Source: Ricordea florida (Eukaryota > Cnidaria > Anthozoa > Corallimorpharia > Ricordeidae). From it: a DNA stretch of 64,000 nt. Positions 48,701-50,216 of the stretch are shown here, in pieces (position 1 is the first letter of the stretch; each line of letters opens with the position of its first letter). The stretch lies in the NCBI GenBank assembly GCA_949710005.1, contig OX453273.1, forward strand, positions 40,354,754 through 40,418,753, in the 5' to 3' direction. The notes below the pieces were generated by a model that did not search any database, had not been told where the DNA came from, and saw nothing but the letters and a program-made list of their open reading frames with translations. Made by a program: the position numbers and the translations under genes.

Positions 48701-50216
48701 TGGATTCTTGTTACTGTGTGAGGTAAGTAAATATTTCACTCTGTATAGAGGTCATCGGCTTGAATCCCGATAAAACCTGAACTTTTTTAGGCCTTATCTT
48801 TGCAAATGCTTGACTTGCGTGCATAACTGCGATGATCTTTCACTTAGTAAATCTTTCTTCCACAGTTCACAGAGATGAAATTTCCATATATTCACATTCA
48901 CATCTTCATCATCTACGGGTATATTACGAACTCGCAAATTGACCAGCTCCCAGTTGGCTTGATAGCTCAGTTGATTAGAGCATTTCACCGATATCGTTTG
49001 GTCGTGGGTTCGAATCCCGTTCAAGCCTAGATTTTTTCTGGTCTTATAACTACGATGATCCGTCACTTGATATATTTTAACACTATGGTGCGCACACTTT
49101 GTGTGAACACTGAGCGCTATCAAATGGAAAACCATACAAAATTTAAAGGGAGATTTTCTATATTTCAGCTTCAAAATTCAACTTTTACTGAATTTGTCAA
49201 TGGTAGTTCTGATTTTGGCTAGAAATGAACCAGGTTAATGTAAAAAGCTTCACTCTTGTTATTCTTTTTCAAGCATTATCTATTGTTCTTTTCACACGTA
49301 TTTCCTGCATAATGTTTTAGTTAAATAGAGCCTATTCACTCACGTGGTCAGTAGCCATGTTTTTAACGGAAAAAAAGATCTTTGCATGAGAATATGTAGA
49401 ATTAAATTTTTGGAGGATCAGTTTGGGACACCAACATGGCCGCCTTTCCTTTGTTTGGGGACTCCAATATGGCTGCTGTCACGTAATTTGCATACGCTCT
49501 ATTAATAGTAGTTCGTAGAGTGTCCTTAGAGGCTGTCTACTTTGATTTCACCGGTATTGAATCCCCGGTTTTTTGTGTGGCTTACACGAAGTGTGTAGCC
49601 ACGTTGTGGCACGATCGGATTTATTTGTCCACGAGAGTCGAGCGCCGGTCACGTGGTCTAGTAAGCCACATAGGTACGCATTTATAGTAAGCCACATAGG
49701 TACGCATTGCGCGCGTATTATTTAGTACTCTTCTCCTGGAGCCCGTTTCTGGAAAGGCCCGGTAACTTATTGAGCCCTGGAAGCTGTTTTTCTGGTCGCA
49801 ATGTTTACAAAGGGAATTGTAATTCTGTTGGCTTCGTATTTTAGGAACACAATTCTAAGTTCAATTGCACGGAATATTGCACTACAAGTGACGTTATTTT
49901 TTTGTCGTTCATTTAGGTTGCCCTTGGAAATGTGAAAGAAGTCACTTCCCGTGATTTCTTTGAATCCGCTCCCGAAGGATTTGACAGTGTGATGTTGGTT
50001 AGCAAACAAGTCCCAGATCCGAGTGAAAACGTGACCACACCTTACGGTGTAGTGATCCCCGCCGGGGTGCGAATAAACTTGCCCAATCTTCAAGAAAAGT
50101 ACAATTGCGGTTACTACTTCTCAAACAGCTTCCACGAGTTTGTTGTGTACAAGGAATCTCAGGTTCAAATACGGTACGCAGTGAAGATGAAAAGGCCTTC
50201 CAGATACTATTACTAA
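690..50216 (+). CDS. Ankyrin-WGR-PARP poly(ADP-ribose) polymerase, 42 exons, 5' partial
   Basis: Likely an NAD+-dependent ADP-ribosyltransferase of the DNA-damage PARP class carrying a long ankyrin array, probably nuclear. The exons give 5865 nt, 1954 residues and a TAA stop, with phase kept at all 41 joins. Order: about 26 ankyrin units (residues 1-1395, for example TPVHYAAAYG and TPLHRAALRG), acidic linker, WGR (about 1460-1570, motif NRWGRVG), helical regulatory domain (about 1585-1720, MPFGRLS), catalytic domain (about 1725-1954). The triad is complete: H1795 in LLWHGT, Y1829 in GIYTSD, E1929 in SFHEFVVY. Known: PARP1-3 have WGR, helical domain and catalytic domain but no ankyrins; tankyrases have ankyrins and SAM but no WGR; nematode PME-5 has ankyrins plus WGR plus PARP. 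Inference: an active polymerase of the PME-5 type. The true N-terminus lies upstream. Introns 6, 34 and 40 use GC donors. No AATAAA occurs before 50897, so the 3' end is not located. Confidence 0.95.
1408..1508. repeat. GAT/AAT microsatellite
   Basis: Degenerate run of aat, gat and gac triplets in intron 1. The small ORF over it is a by-product. Confidence 0.8.
1866..2040. repeat. (CATA)n tract and interspersed-repeat tail
   Basis: Seven or so catac units (1866-1894), then gttattgcgactccctaaaag. Resembles the end of a retroposon in antisense orientation. No coding capacity. Confidence 0.45.
2307..2456. repeat. (AAT)n microsatellite
   Basis: Long run of ataataata triplets with scattered changes just before exon 2. 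Confidence 0.9.
2523..2600 (+). CDS. PARP gene exon 2
   Basis: 26 codons between acceptor gacttttag and donor gtgagt, phase 0 to 0. Polar linker containing SVKKKPVENKT, with no clear ankyrin unit. Chosen because it keeps frame between exons 1 and 3. Confidence 0.8.
3609..3772 (+). CDS. PARP gene exon 3 (ankyrin)
   Basis: Begins ILPIHAACINPNGDY and contains KPIHYAAACEGAGPLKVLL, two ankyrin units. Acceptor tctatcag, donor gtactg. Ends in phase 2, and AG|G completes Arg with exon 4. Confidence 0.93.
3797..3885. repeat. Fragment of an interspersed repeat
   Basis: ggtatattttttgcctgg through aagcaaatccaaag matches the body of the two repeats at 21307-21545 and 21580-21830 (ttcggcact...ggcaaac). 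It lacks the tRNA-like part. Confidence 0.6.
4464..4686 (+). CDS. PARP gene exon 4 (ankyrin, acidic insert)
   Basis: Starts GADPNDP after acceptor tttacag. Holds ankyrin motifs TPLMIAAKYGRDEVVKEL and AAIHYAARRGHV around a charged insert (TDEDEVEKKAPK). Donor gtaatt follows GTG, phase 0. Confidence 0.93.
4855..5035. repeat. Dispersed repeat, copy 1
   Basis: ggccaaaaggtttgggacag to caacattggttgcaggt parallels 43085-43235, sharing the words ccaaaaggt, aacagcattt and catttgcttgcc/catgtgcttgcc. Family unknown. Confidence 0.6.
5334..5540. repeat. AT-rich low-complexity tract
   Basis: Dense attata/tataat words ahead of exon 5, with no coding signal. Confidence 0.7.
5640..5796 (+). CDS. PARP gene exon 5 (ankyrin)
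   Basis: Reads STIKLLVAGGAMVDLQTG, then the textbook unit TALMIAAAKGHLDVVKTLLD. Acceptor tttcag, donor gtagtt, ends in phase 1. Confidence 0.94.
6325..6945. repeat. 19-bp minisatellite array (about 30 units)
   Basis: Unit tttgatctattttcgattg, with a common T-to-G variant (tatgttcg). The last units switch to gttcgatctatgttcgatt. It lies in intron 5. Head-to-tail repeats without spacers exclude a CRISPR-like layout. Confidence 0.95.
7010..7188. mobile_element. Harbinger-like MITE with CATAAG core
   Basis: Terminal inverted repeats gggctggttcacactttgac and its complement, flanked by a 3-bp duplication TTA (7007-7009, 7189-7191), as expected for PIF/Harbinger elements. The interior is runs of cataag and cttatg on opposite arms, so the whole folds on itself. 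Confidence 0.8.
7519..7790 (-). repeat. Interspersed repeat family A, copy 1
   Basis: Shares caattattcgcc, gattatcggctgataatc and caatcagagcgcg with copies at 15878-16150 and 20107-20412, in opposite orientation. One end is a hairpin (aattattcgcc/ggcgaataatt). Confidence 0.75.
7813..8021 (+). CDS. PARP gene exon 6 (ankyrin; GC donor)
   Basis: Units TALMYAVKNGHSPIAAHLL and TPVHYAAAYGWLHCLKMLI, then KAGADPNAANQWK. The exon ends AAG|gcaagg: no GT donor restores frame, while the GC donor joins exactly in phase 0 to VTPLAIA of exon 7. Confidence 0.92.
8072..8227. repeat. 26-bp tandem repeat, about 6 units
   Basis: Unit cagccgctgtctggctcgtt plus gtcacg. It starts about 50 bp after the GC donor of exon 6. 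Confidence 0.92.
8386..8551. repeat. Direct repeat spaced 129 bp
   Basis: acaatattaaacaaacataca...ctgcta at 8386-8422 recurs at 8515-8551 with few changes. Remnant of a tandem duplication in intron 6. Confidence 0.6.
8697..8924 (+). CDS. PARP gene exon 7 (ankyrin)
   Basis: 76 codons, phase 0 to 0, acceptor gcttttag and donor gtaagt. Contains TPLAIALMKDHMPCADYLL and GADVNKPDVEGWTP; the last unit is completed by exon 8. Confidence 0.94.
9481..9525 (+). CDS. PARP gene exon 8 (15 codons)
   Basis: Reads LHFLAASSIYEKQNY and completes GWTP-LHFLAAS from exon 7. Acceptor tgtttcag, donor gtaagt, phase 0 to 0. Confidence 0.9.
10173..10222. repeat. Short 21-bp tandem repeat
   Basis: Three units of gaattctccggctactacga, diverged, in intron 8. 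The open frame over them is not spliced in phase. Confidence 0.6.
10382..10534 (+). CDS. PARP gene exon 9 (ankyrin)
   Basis: 51 codons: SRELARLFVSAGANADAV, then NNEGQTPVMVAILQ. Acceptor ttgttttag. The donor gttcaa is weak, but it is the only one that joins in frame to the next unit. Confidence 0.9.
11197..11343 (+). CDS. PARP gene exon 10 (ankyrin)
   Basis: 49 codons beginning NNFPLIDALLELGAKGSAGK, the second half of the unit begun in exon 9. Acceptor cttccag, donor gtaagt, phase 0 to 0. Confidence 0.92.
11513..11606. repeat. Foldback element
   Basis: atatgttatttaccttcgggc near the left end pairs with gcccggtaaataacacatat at the right. Small MITE-like hairpin in intron 10. Confidence 0.65.
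11795..11962 (+). CDS. PARP gene exon 11 (ankyrin)
   Basis: 56 codons with MMEKLIAGGAEINCVQSDG and TPAMVALSK. Acceptor atttcag, donor gtacta, phase 0 to 0. Confidence 0.93.
12337..12428. repeat. Foldback element with TTAA ends
   Basis: Arms ttaaccctttaagccccgag and tcggggcttaaagggttaa enclose about 50 bp. The ends are TTAA, as in piggyBac-type targets, but that is also part of the palindrome. Confidence 0.7.
12646..12795 (+). CDS. PARP gene exon 12 (ankyrin)
   Basis: 50 codons: GNMDQFSMLLDHGVDPSIGQ, then GRNLLHLLATR. Acceptor ttcacag, donor gtgagg, phase 0 to 0. Confidence 0.94.
12980..13640. repeat. TCAA-rich satellite with higher-order repeat
   Basis: tcaatcaatcaat runs organised into a longer unit (aaccaaccagtcaat...aacccaccagtcaccctatc), present about twice (13281-13430, 13480-13620). 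The Asn-Gln-Ser ORFs across it are artefacts. Confidence 0.9.
14165..14980 (-). mobile_element. Penelope-like retroelement, 5'-truncated relic (GIY-YIG end)
   Basis: On the minus strand a C-terminal PLE region is readable in two pieces. About 14669-14974 reads MEKELHDWFTPQTKRISTDF, a reverse-transcriptase tail. 14313-14600 reads CSCGADYIGETMRNLAVRIA, then NPSHSFTW and FRPSLNKQ, the GIY-YIG endonuclease of Penelope-like elements. The tail below 14313 carries a hammerhead-ribozyme-like core at 14251-14273. It is antisense to the host gene in intron 12. The core reverse-transcriptase domain is missing, so it is dead. Confidence 0.8.
14251..14273 (-). ncRNA. Hammerhead-ribozyme-like core in PLE tail
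   Basis: Minus strand: CTGATGA, then tggcagacagcc (a GGC/GCC stem), then GAAA. These are the two invariant hammerhead boxes with a stem II between them. Hammerhead motifs are known in Penelope-like elements. Stem I and III were not modelled and activity is unknown. Confidence 0.5.
15199..15303 (+). CDS. PARP gene exon 13 (ankyrin)
   Basis: 35 codons including ARHVDNNGFTPLLQACETIA. Acceptor tgttacag, donor gtattt, phase 0 to 0. Confidence 0.92.
15400..15665 (-). mobile_element. tRNA-derived SINE family B, minus strand
   Basis: The reverse strand reads ttgatagctcagttggttag (A box) and gggttcgaatcccgttcaa (B box) over 15499-15573, preceded by a conserved leader ending gagctcccagttggc. Same family as 48860-49085 and the piece at 30890-31085. 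Confidence 0.8.
15878..16150 (+). repeat. Interspersed repeat family A, copy 2
   Basis: gtataaatactcaggtgat, gcgcgctctgattggttcgc, atcacctcgaggaacaaaat and acaattattcgcctcaggct follow the order of copy 3. Intron 13. Confidence 0.75.
16154..16292. mobile_element. Long palindromic MITE
   Basis: aatcacatgactttt and atagtttatttgtggccc on the left are mirrored by caaataaactatat and aaaagtcatgtgatt on the right, almost to the centre (cgcgaagcgc). A near-perfect hairpin abutting repeat A. Confidence 0.75.
16566..16589. repeat. Perfect 24-bp palindrome
   Basis: gggccgttaatgcattaacg plus gccc; fully self-complementary, within intron 13. Confidence 0.6.
16981..17013 (+). CDS. PARP gene micro-exon 14 (11 codons)
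   Basis: DHNEFVKEFIK between acceptor gttttctag and donor gtaaac, phase 0 to 0. It supplies the helix leading into ILIDKCGSN of exon 15. Too short for ordinary ORF detection; supported by splice sites and ankyrin continuity. Confidence 0.8.
17261..19150 (+). mobile_element. Decayed non-LTR retrotransposon (CR1/Jockey-like RT)
   Basis: Reverse transcriptase is readable in broken frames. 17331-17618 has IPIYQKG. 17773-18105 has LIKAFDTVNHSILLSKLRLN, the motif GVPQGSILGSLLFLIYIND, and catalytic FADDT. 18166-18489 has LSWHDHI and KDLGLIID. 18519-18680 has LQNKVVRIINYVP. Further 3' coding is legible to about 18945. Stops and frameshifts (for example after PRSLYVKL) and the lost apurinic endonuclease region make it dead. 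A (TTA)n tract has expanded inside it. Same strand as the host gene, intron 14. Confidence 0.88.
18681..18734. repeat. (TTA)n microsatellite
   Basis: About 18 pure tta units interrupting the LINE 3' coding region; the related copy at 30765 lacks them. Confidence 0.92.
19244..19309 (+). CDS. PARP gene exon 15
   Basis: 22 codons, ILIDKCGSNVEAVVGEINRG then KN. Acceptor ctccgcag, donor gtgagt. The upstream cttcag acceptor would meet a stop, so this one is used. Confidence 0.88.
20107..20412 (+). repeat. Interspersed repeat family A, copy 3
   Basis: Most complete copy: gtataaatactcgggtgat at the left and a strong terminal hairpin at 20308-20412 (acaattattcgcctc...cttcggcgaataattgtt). Includes atcacctcgacgaacaaaat. 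Confidence 0.75.
20684..20741 (+). CDS. PARP gene exon 16, short form
   Basis: Reads RVVRSAERFGLSIREREDN and ends in phase 1 at AACG|gtaagc. The frame stays open past this donor, and a second donor with the same AACG|gta context at 20934 gives a longer in-frame form. Confidence 0.75.
20684..20933 (+). CDS. PARP gene exon 16, long alternative form with acidic insert
   Basis: If the donor AACG|gtaaaa at 20934 is used instead of gtaagc at 20742, 192 nt (64 codons) are added in frame and the phase is unchanged. The insert reads KPSVKEVESDNDSDSYKSD and then a long Asp/Asn/Glu tract. Intron retention would instead end at a TGA at 20941-20943. Which form is made cannot be told from sequence alone. 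The tract also looks like an expanded GAT microsatellite. Confidence 0.45.
21307..21545 (-). mobile_element. tRNA-like SINE family C, copy 1
   Basis: The minus strand reads gctcagtggtagagcgtcag (A box) and aggttcgacgcctactgg (B box). The body is shared with the next copy (tttttcggcactctcactgg). Confidence 0.7.
21580..21830 (-). mobile_element. tRNA-like SINE family C, copy 2
   Basis: Diverged neighbour of copy 1 in the same orientation: tttttcgacgctgtcacagg, then ctcagtaggagtccaacc. About 270 bp apart, so either a tandem duplication or two insertions. Confidence 0.65.
21815..22170. mobile_element. Foldback element
   Basis: gatactccggatttcaagtg on the left is mirrored by cacttgaaatccgaagtacc on the right. 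The interior has repeated tttttttgggt words. Confidence 0.7.
22331..22372 (+). CDS. PARP gene micro-exon 17 (14 codons)
   Basis: DLGDKKHEAEYGET plus one base, between acceptor gtatacag and donor gtatta. Phase 1 in and out, exactly bridging exons 16 and 18. Charged linker. Confidence 0.78.
22686..22923. mobile_element. MITE with CCGGTTGTTCGAA ends
   Basis: gggcccggttgttcgaa and ttcgaacaaccggcc are terminal inverted repeats; agggttaaggtaaccc and gttaaccctggg are inner arms. Intron 17. Confidence 0.8.
23625..23803 (+). CDS. PARP gene exon 18 (ankyrin)
   Basis: Contains FLELLLEYVKGKSSVIDSFD and RHGRTPLQLAVKWLNSEAAK. Acceptor atttcag, donor gtaagt, phase 1 to 0. Confidence 0.93.
24012..24186. 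mobile_element. Foldback element with GTAGTA core
   Basis: gggtcagtagttcatgtatg plus accccat is mirrored by ggggtcatacatgaactact plus gaccc. The interior has repeated gtagtagctgtagtaagt. Confidence 0.75.
24575..24657 (+). CDS. PARP gene exon 19 (ankyrin)
   Basis: IKGGADVNLPSQNDINDG then LATALIMAAR. Acceptor tgctgcag, donor gtagga, ends in phase 2. Confidence 0.93.
24878..24949. repeat. Foldback element
   Basis: taatgacggtgttgggagaaa and ctcccagctaatcgtcatta are arms around gtccaatgcgga. Confidence 0.7.
24955..25275 (+). repeat. Interspersed repeat family D, copy 1
   Basis: Parallels 60355-60705: ctgggtaatccttgtgccag, ttgtttggagaa, atggcgtcca, gggaaattaagcaaaacac and aacg...gcggtaa. Contains an ATG-led 27-codon ORF (MASKLPKYGRSFFEE) broken in the other copy. 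Likely a transposon end with promoter-like CCAAT (gattggc). Confidence 0.65.
25836..25951 (+). CDS. PARP gene exon 20 (ankyrin)
   Basis: SLDTLQNLLAAKAEPNKVDK then YGRTALSWAVTNSP. Acceptor atttcag, donor gttggt, phase 2 to 1. Confidence 0.93.
26325..26562 (+). CDS. PARP gene exon 21 (two ankyrin units)
   Basis: CKALLEAGADVNTVDKKQRS, SPLHYSVNS, then VEDLLIKYGADTTAVDFHGR and IPLHYAF. Acceptor attccag, donor gttcgt, phase 1 to 2. Confidence 0.95.
26697..26829. mobile_element. Foldback element
   Basis: aatgtatggtcccgagggaa is mirrored by tccgagggaccatgcatt, with inner arms cctgatgtttt and aaacatcagg. Intron 21. Confidence 0.7.
27013..27157. mobile_element. 145-bp MITE with perfect 8-bp target duplication
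   Basis: Inverted repeats ggcatataattcatggtagg and its complement extend about 35 bp. Exact flanking duplication TTTTTGAC at 27005-27012 and 27158-27165. An 8-bp duplication points to the hAT or a similar superfamily. Intron 21. Confidence 0.88.
27264..27441 (+). CDS. PARP gene exon 22 (ankyrin)
   Basis: LNRQDNFGQTPLHRAALRGA then CALNLLQ, a near-consensus ankyrin unit. Acceptor cattatag, donor gtacga, phase 2 to 0. Confidence 0.95.
27926..28002 (+). CDS. PARP gene exon 23 (ankyrin)
   Basis: KGASLEVKDNDDNSPFSLAL continues the repeat from exon 22. Acceptor tccatag, donor gtaaga, ends in phase 2. Confidence 0.93.
28030..28690. repeat. 107-bp tandem repeat, about 6 units
   Basis: Each unit carries cacactgcatggtttgat, cacagatgaaaa, aaacaaacagtaccacag and tacagtactgttcag. 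Diverged, fills most of intron 23. Confidence 0.93.
28762..28854 (+). CDS. PARP gene exon 24
   Basis: CAMMFMQNKAPASCQVIKPV, then a charged end DKDKYEDE. Acceptor ctttttag, donor gtaagt, phase 2 to 2. Closes one ankyrin unit and opens a lysine-rich linker. Confidence 0.9.
28904..29178. mobile_element. Foldback MITE with purine/pyrimidine arms
   Basis: gggatcgttcatttgttttg plus gaggggggg is mirrored by ccctccctcgtaaaaaaatg plus aacggttccc. The interior has catgaccccc repeats. Confidence 0.75.
30545..30704 (+). CDS. PARP gene exon 25
   Basis: KKKKLWVWKNVVDLKEPKPD, then AAFRVVVEKNWQGIAYLMLE. The basic linker could act in nuclear targeting (inference). Acceptor aatttag, donor gtaata, phase 2 to 0. 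Confidence 0.93.
30765..31430 (+). mobile_element. 5'-truncated LINE 3' end, same family as 17261-19150
   Basis: agaaagccgtccaatttcac, gtatctgggtaagatacgtac, cagcatcttaatcctcgtcc and cataaggaaattttg-type words match 18660-18835; the tail (aactggaaaggtcgtgtgat) matches the other tail. A family B SINE interrupts it at about 30890-31085. Confidence 0.75.
30890..31085 (-). mobile_element. tRNA-derived SINE family B fragment, minus strand
   Basis: ggcttgaacgggattcgaac is the B box in reverse, followed by gataccggtacaac. The A-box side is truncated. Nested in the LINE fragment. Confidence 0.65.
31948..32103 (+). CDS. PARP gene exon 26 (ankyrin)
   Basis: 52 codons including KVDKKGRNLLHLLAIHALKQ. 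Acceptor cctttag, donor gtacgt, phase 0 to 0. The long open frame beyond the donor is minisatellite, not exon. Confidence 0.94.
32160..32715. repeat. Pyrimidine-rich minisatellite (13 and 15 bp)
   Basis: First part ctcacccactcct (13 bp) with ctgtcaccc variants; second part tctcttctcacccac and tctcttctcgcccac (15 bp). Almost no purines on the + strand. Begins about 60 bp after the donor of exon 26. Four overlapping ORFs across it are artefacts. Confidence 0.95.
32901..33018 (+). CDS. PARP gene exon 27 (ankyrin)
   Basis: IASHLVQRGVPAGGTDLQGA then APLHYAACNHNLAFCRFLYG. Two nested gtatgg donors exist at 33014 and 33019; only the second (phase 1) avoids a stop in exon 28. Confidence 0.92.
33379..33570. 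mobile_element. Foldback element
   Basis: ttaataagccaattcggagt and gcgcgcgtcgggataaaa on the left are mirrored by ttttatcccgacgcgtgc and aactccgaactggcttattg. Intron 27. Confidence 0.8.
33845..33880. repeat. Poly-G tract
   Basis: gggagggggggggggggtgg on the + strand; G-quadruplex potential. Confidence 0.7.
34138..34237 (+). CDS. PARP gene exon 28 (ankyrin)
   Basis: HSPSSVDVSDVDGVTPFAAV then FSNSERGSITLVE. Acceptor tttttag, donor gtaagt, phase 1 to 2. Confidence 0.92.
34505..34815. repeat. Diverged direct duplication of about 85 bp
   Basis: gctttcaaagacaaattcac to ttaccccaaactag (34517-34602) recurs as cctttcaaaagtcaaattca to tcaccccaaactag (34729-34812). Confidence 0.7.
34877..35057 (+). 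CDS. PARP gene exon 29 (ankyrin)
   Basis: FFLSPKFCNVKNLDICYSVR, then TPLIEAALSSNEKIVIDLLK and HGASVNFPK. Acceptor ttcacag, donor gtaaac, phase 2 to 0. Confidence 0.95.
35120..35265. repeat. Repeat with TCGCGAAA foldback
   Basis: tttgcaatttccgcgagt and tcgcaaaattaaagtctcgcg form inverted words; tttgttgcaaaggaccattg follows. Related to 61740-62140. Confidence 0.5.
35767..36322. repeat. Three copies of a GTAGGTGTGACGTCA word
   Basis: taggtgtgacgtca occurs at about 35771 and 35814 and as taggtgtgacgcaa at about 36311, in AT-rich repeat sequence including catacttcatacatac (35994-36021). TGACGTCA resembles a cAMP-response element, but no promoter role is claimed. Confidence 0.5.
36416..36598 (+). 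CDS. PARP gene exon 30 (two ankyrin units)
   Basis: QNGRTALMEVVRNNMVDMVK and DLTAQDSDGKSVIHHCVKNR. Acceptor tctttcag, donor gtaagt, 61 codons, phase 0 to 0. Confidence 0.95.
36743..36773 (-). ncRNA. Hammerhead-ribozyme-like motif, one core base changed
   Basis: The minus strand reads CTGAAGT, a perfect 6-bp stem (gacact/agtgtc), then GAAA and cgtc. The last base of the first box is T instead of A, so it is likely a relic of a Penelope-type tail. Confidence 0.4.
36866..37348. mobile_element. Long foldback element interrupted by a PLE tail
   Basis: gttctggtatgtacattaag and agtagatagctgttcaaaaa are mirrored by tttttgaacagctatctact and cttaatgtacataccagaac. Inner arms: gttcctgcttgagccaca and gtagctcaagcaggac. 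A hammerhead/PLE-like piece (36985-37040) and a second foldback (ttcctgacttgacgtcacaa, 37114-37192) lie in the middle. Intron 30. Confidence 0.8.
37960..38130 (+). CDS. PARP gene exon 31 (last ankyrin unit)
   Basis: ENVDLLRFLASFKAPLDLRD and SEGHTPLFYAKQQ. Acceptor atcttag, donor gtatcg, 57 codons. Confidence 0.94.
38733..38923 (+). CDS. PARP gene exon 32 (acidic linker to WGR)
   Basis: DTEEPMEYDTGFNFVTSNEE, an acidic coil-like stretch (AEVELEEARKLDK), and VDSAFRMEGG, which leads into the WGR domain. Acceptor tttgacag, donor gtgaga, ends in phase 2. Confidence 0.93.
39149..39434 (+). mobile_element. tRNA-derived SINE family E
   Basis: Head: gtggccgagtggttagggcg (A box), cttgtaatctgg (anticodon-loop region) and gggttcgattcccgtcc (B box). 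A unique body ends ggggacgagccactaaat, with tail (GTAT)n at 39410-39434. Not a working tRNA: the ends do not pair as an acceptor stem. Confidence 0.85.
39524..39629 (+). CDS. PARP gene exon 33 (WGR, first part)
   Basis: EVYIDPETDVPYDILMAKVD then VKYGMFGLNNFYKMQ, the N-terminal strands of a WGR domain as in PARP1-3. Acceptor tactcag, donor gtaaag, ends in phase 0. Confidence 0.95.
39955..40242 (-). mobile_element. tRNA-derived SINE family F, minus strand
   Basis: The minus strand starts ctggttagctcagttggtag and agcgccggcctgtcgagcgg, with gtgagtttaaaacctcg as a decayed B box. The body (cacagcactgttcttgtgcg) continues to about 39960. Intron 33. Confidence 0.8.
40712..40881 (+). CDS. PARP gene exon 34 (WGR core; GC donor)
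   Basis: IIHHKAKDLWVLFNRWGRVG carries the signature Trp-Gly-Arg, followed by FKSKTGNEWEKKD. Acceptor tcgtcag joins FYKMQ in phase 0. The donor is AG|gcaagt, a consensus GC donor; the AG left over pairs with T of exon 35 to make Ser. Confidence 0.94.
41475..41631 (+). CDS. PARP gene exon 35 (end of WGR, start of helical domain)
   Basis: FQKQPKKYALVLPE closes the WGR and KPFDLKKCVQSRLTKGLQSF starts the regulatory domain. Of two acceptors 7 nt apart (tcacag and ttttcag), only the first keeps frame. Donor gtgagt. Confidence 0.94.
42138..42265 (+). CDS. PARP gene exon 36 (helical regulatory domain)
   Basis: FDREYMPFGRLSTETIEKAR, matching the MPxGxLS signature of the PARP helical domain, an autoinhibitory NAD+-gating element in PARP1. 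Acceptor gttttag, donor gtaagt, ends in phase 2. Confidence 0.95.
42796..42856 (+). CDS. PARP gene exon 37 (helical domain)
   Basis: AIVDTIDRRNLEGTEEKFEK between acceptor tttgcag and donor gtaact. The short exon continues the helices from exon 36. Confidence 0.93.
43085..43235. repeat. Dispersed repeat, copy 2
   Basis: gaccaaaaggtctaggacaa to caggtatcattgtcggt; partner of 4855-5035 in the same orientation. Confidence 0.6.
43503..43680 (+). CDS. PARP gene exon 38 (helical/catalytic junction)
   Basis: IAELSNEYYMLVPLASYTYE, PPLNDTSKIENHLDALYNLT, then ASKIMLGAQ. The acceptor is the less common cttgtcaag. Donor gtacgt, ends in phase 1. Confidence 0.92.
43801..43911. repeat. 37-bp tandem repeat, 3 units
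   Basis: ggtacacctcttagcaagaa tgaacatgcaagaattc three times, with one A-to-G change in the last. Near-identical, so recent. Confidence 0.93.
44790..44897 (+). CDS. PARP gene exon 39 (start of catalytic domain)
   Basis: VNPLDYVYKSLGCHLELLDP then SDECQLILEYIHNS, the first helix and strand of the PARP fold. Acceptor cccgtcag, donor gtaagt, phase 1 to 1. Confidence 0.93.
45875..46035 (-). mobile_element. SINE family G fragment, copy 1
   Basis: tgatgggatgctagtcca, cattatatcactggtacccg and tatacacctgggtggagag match 56150-56270. The tRNA-like end is missing. Confidence 0.6.
46045..46478. mobile_element. Harbinger-like MITE with GGAGTCG core
   Basis: Ends aggttggttttcactagcga and tcgctagtgaaaaccagcct, with a 3-bp duplication TAA (46042-46044, 46479-46481). 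The interior is built from gtcggagtcgtaag words and their complements. Same end pattern (GGCTGGTT) as 7010-7188. Confidence 0.8.
46558..46760 (+). CDS. PARP gene exon 40 (catalytic His; GC donor)
   Basis: IEGIFRVSRPEEAKRMRD, then HRLLWHGTCTSNLIGILKQG and LRIAPPEAPRSGWTLGK. The His of WHGT is the NAD+-binding triad residue. Ends AAG|gcaagt, a GC donor that joins exactly to GIYTSD of exon 41. Confidence 0.96.
47030..47190. repeat. Interspersed repeat family H, one copy
   Basis: tgaggctacttcaatggta, tcaatctcgacgaatagtgg and gttcacctctatttcag recur in variants near 19690, 25365-25435, 45000-45060 and 60785-61075. No coding. Confidence 0.5.
48636..48722 (+). CDS. PARP gene exon 41 (catalytic Tyr)
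   Basis: GIYTSDSFQKSAGYINYGRG then NSGFLLLCE. Tyr of GIY is the second triad residue. 29 codons, acceptor tttccag, donor gtaagt. Confidence 0.95.
48860..49085 (+). mobile_element. tRNA-derived SINE family B, plus strand
   Basis: Leader gtatattacgaactcgcaaa and ccagctcccagttggc, then ttgatagctcagttgattag (A box) and gggttcgaatcccgttcaag (B box). A second, 5'-lacking piece (cttgaatcccgataaaacct, 48752-48850) lies just before it. Confidence 0.8.
49656..49709. repeat. 27-bp tandem duplication
   Basis: tagtaagccacataggtacg cat occurs twice in a row. Confidence 0.85.
49917..50216 (+). CDS. PARP gene exon 42 (catalytic Glu, stop)
   Basis: VALGNVKEV, then a variable loop, GVRINLPNLQEKYNCGYYFS and NSFHEFVVYKESQVQIRY. 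Glu of FHEF is the triad residue needed for polymer elongation in PARP1. The protein ends RPSRYYY with TAA at 50214-50216. Confidence 0.96.
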   Translation, partial: VALGNVKEVTSRDFFESAPEGFDSVMLVSKQVPDPSENVTTPYGVVIPAGVRINLPNLQEKYNCGYYFSNSFHEFVVYKESQVQIRYAVKMKRPSRYYY

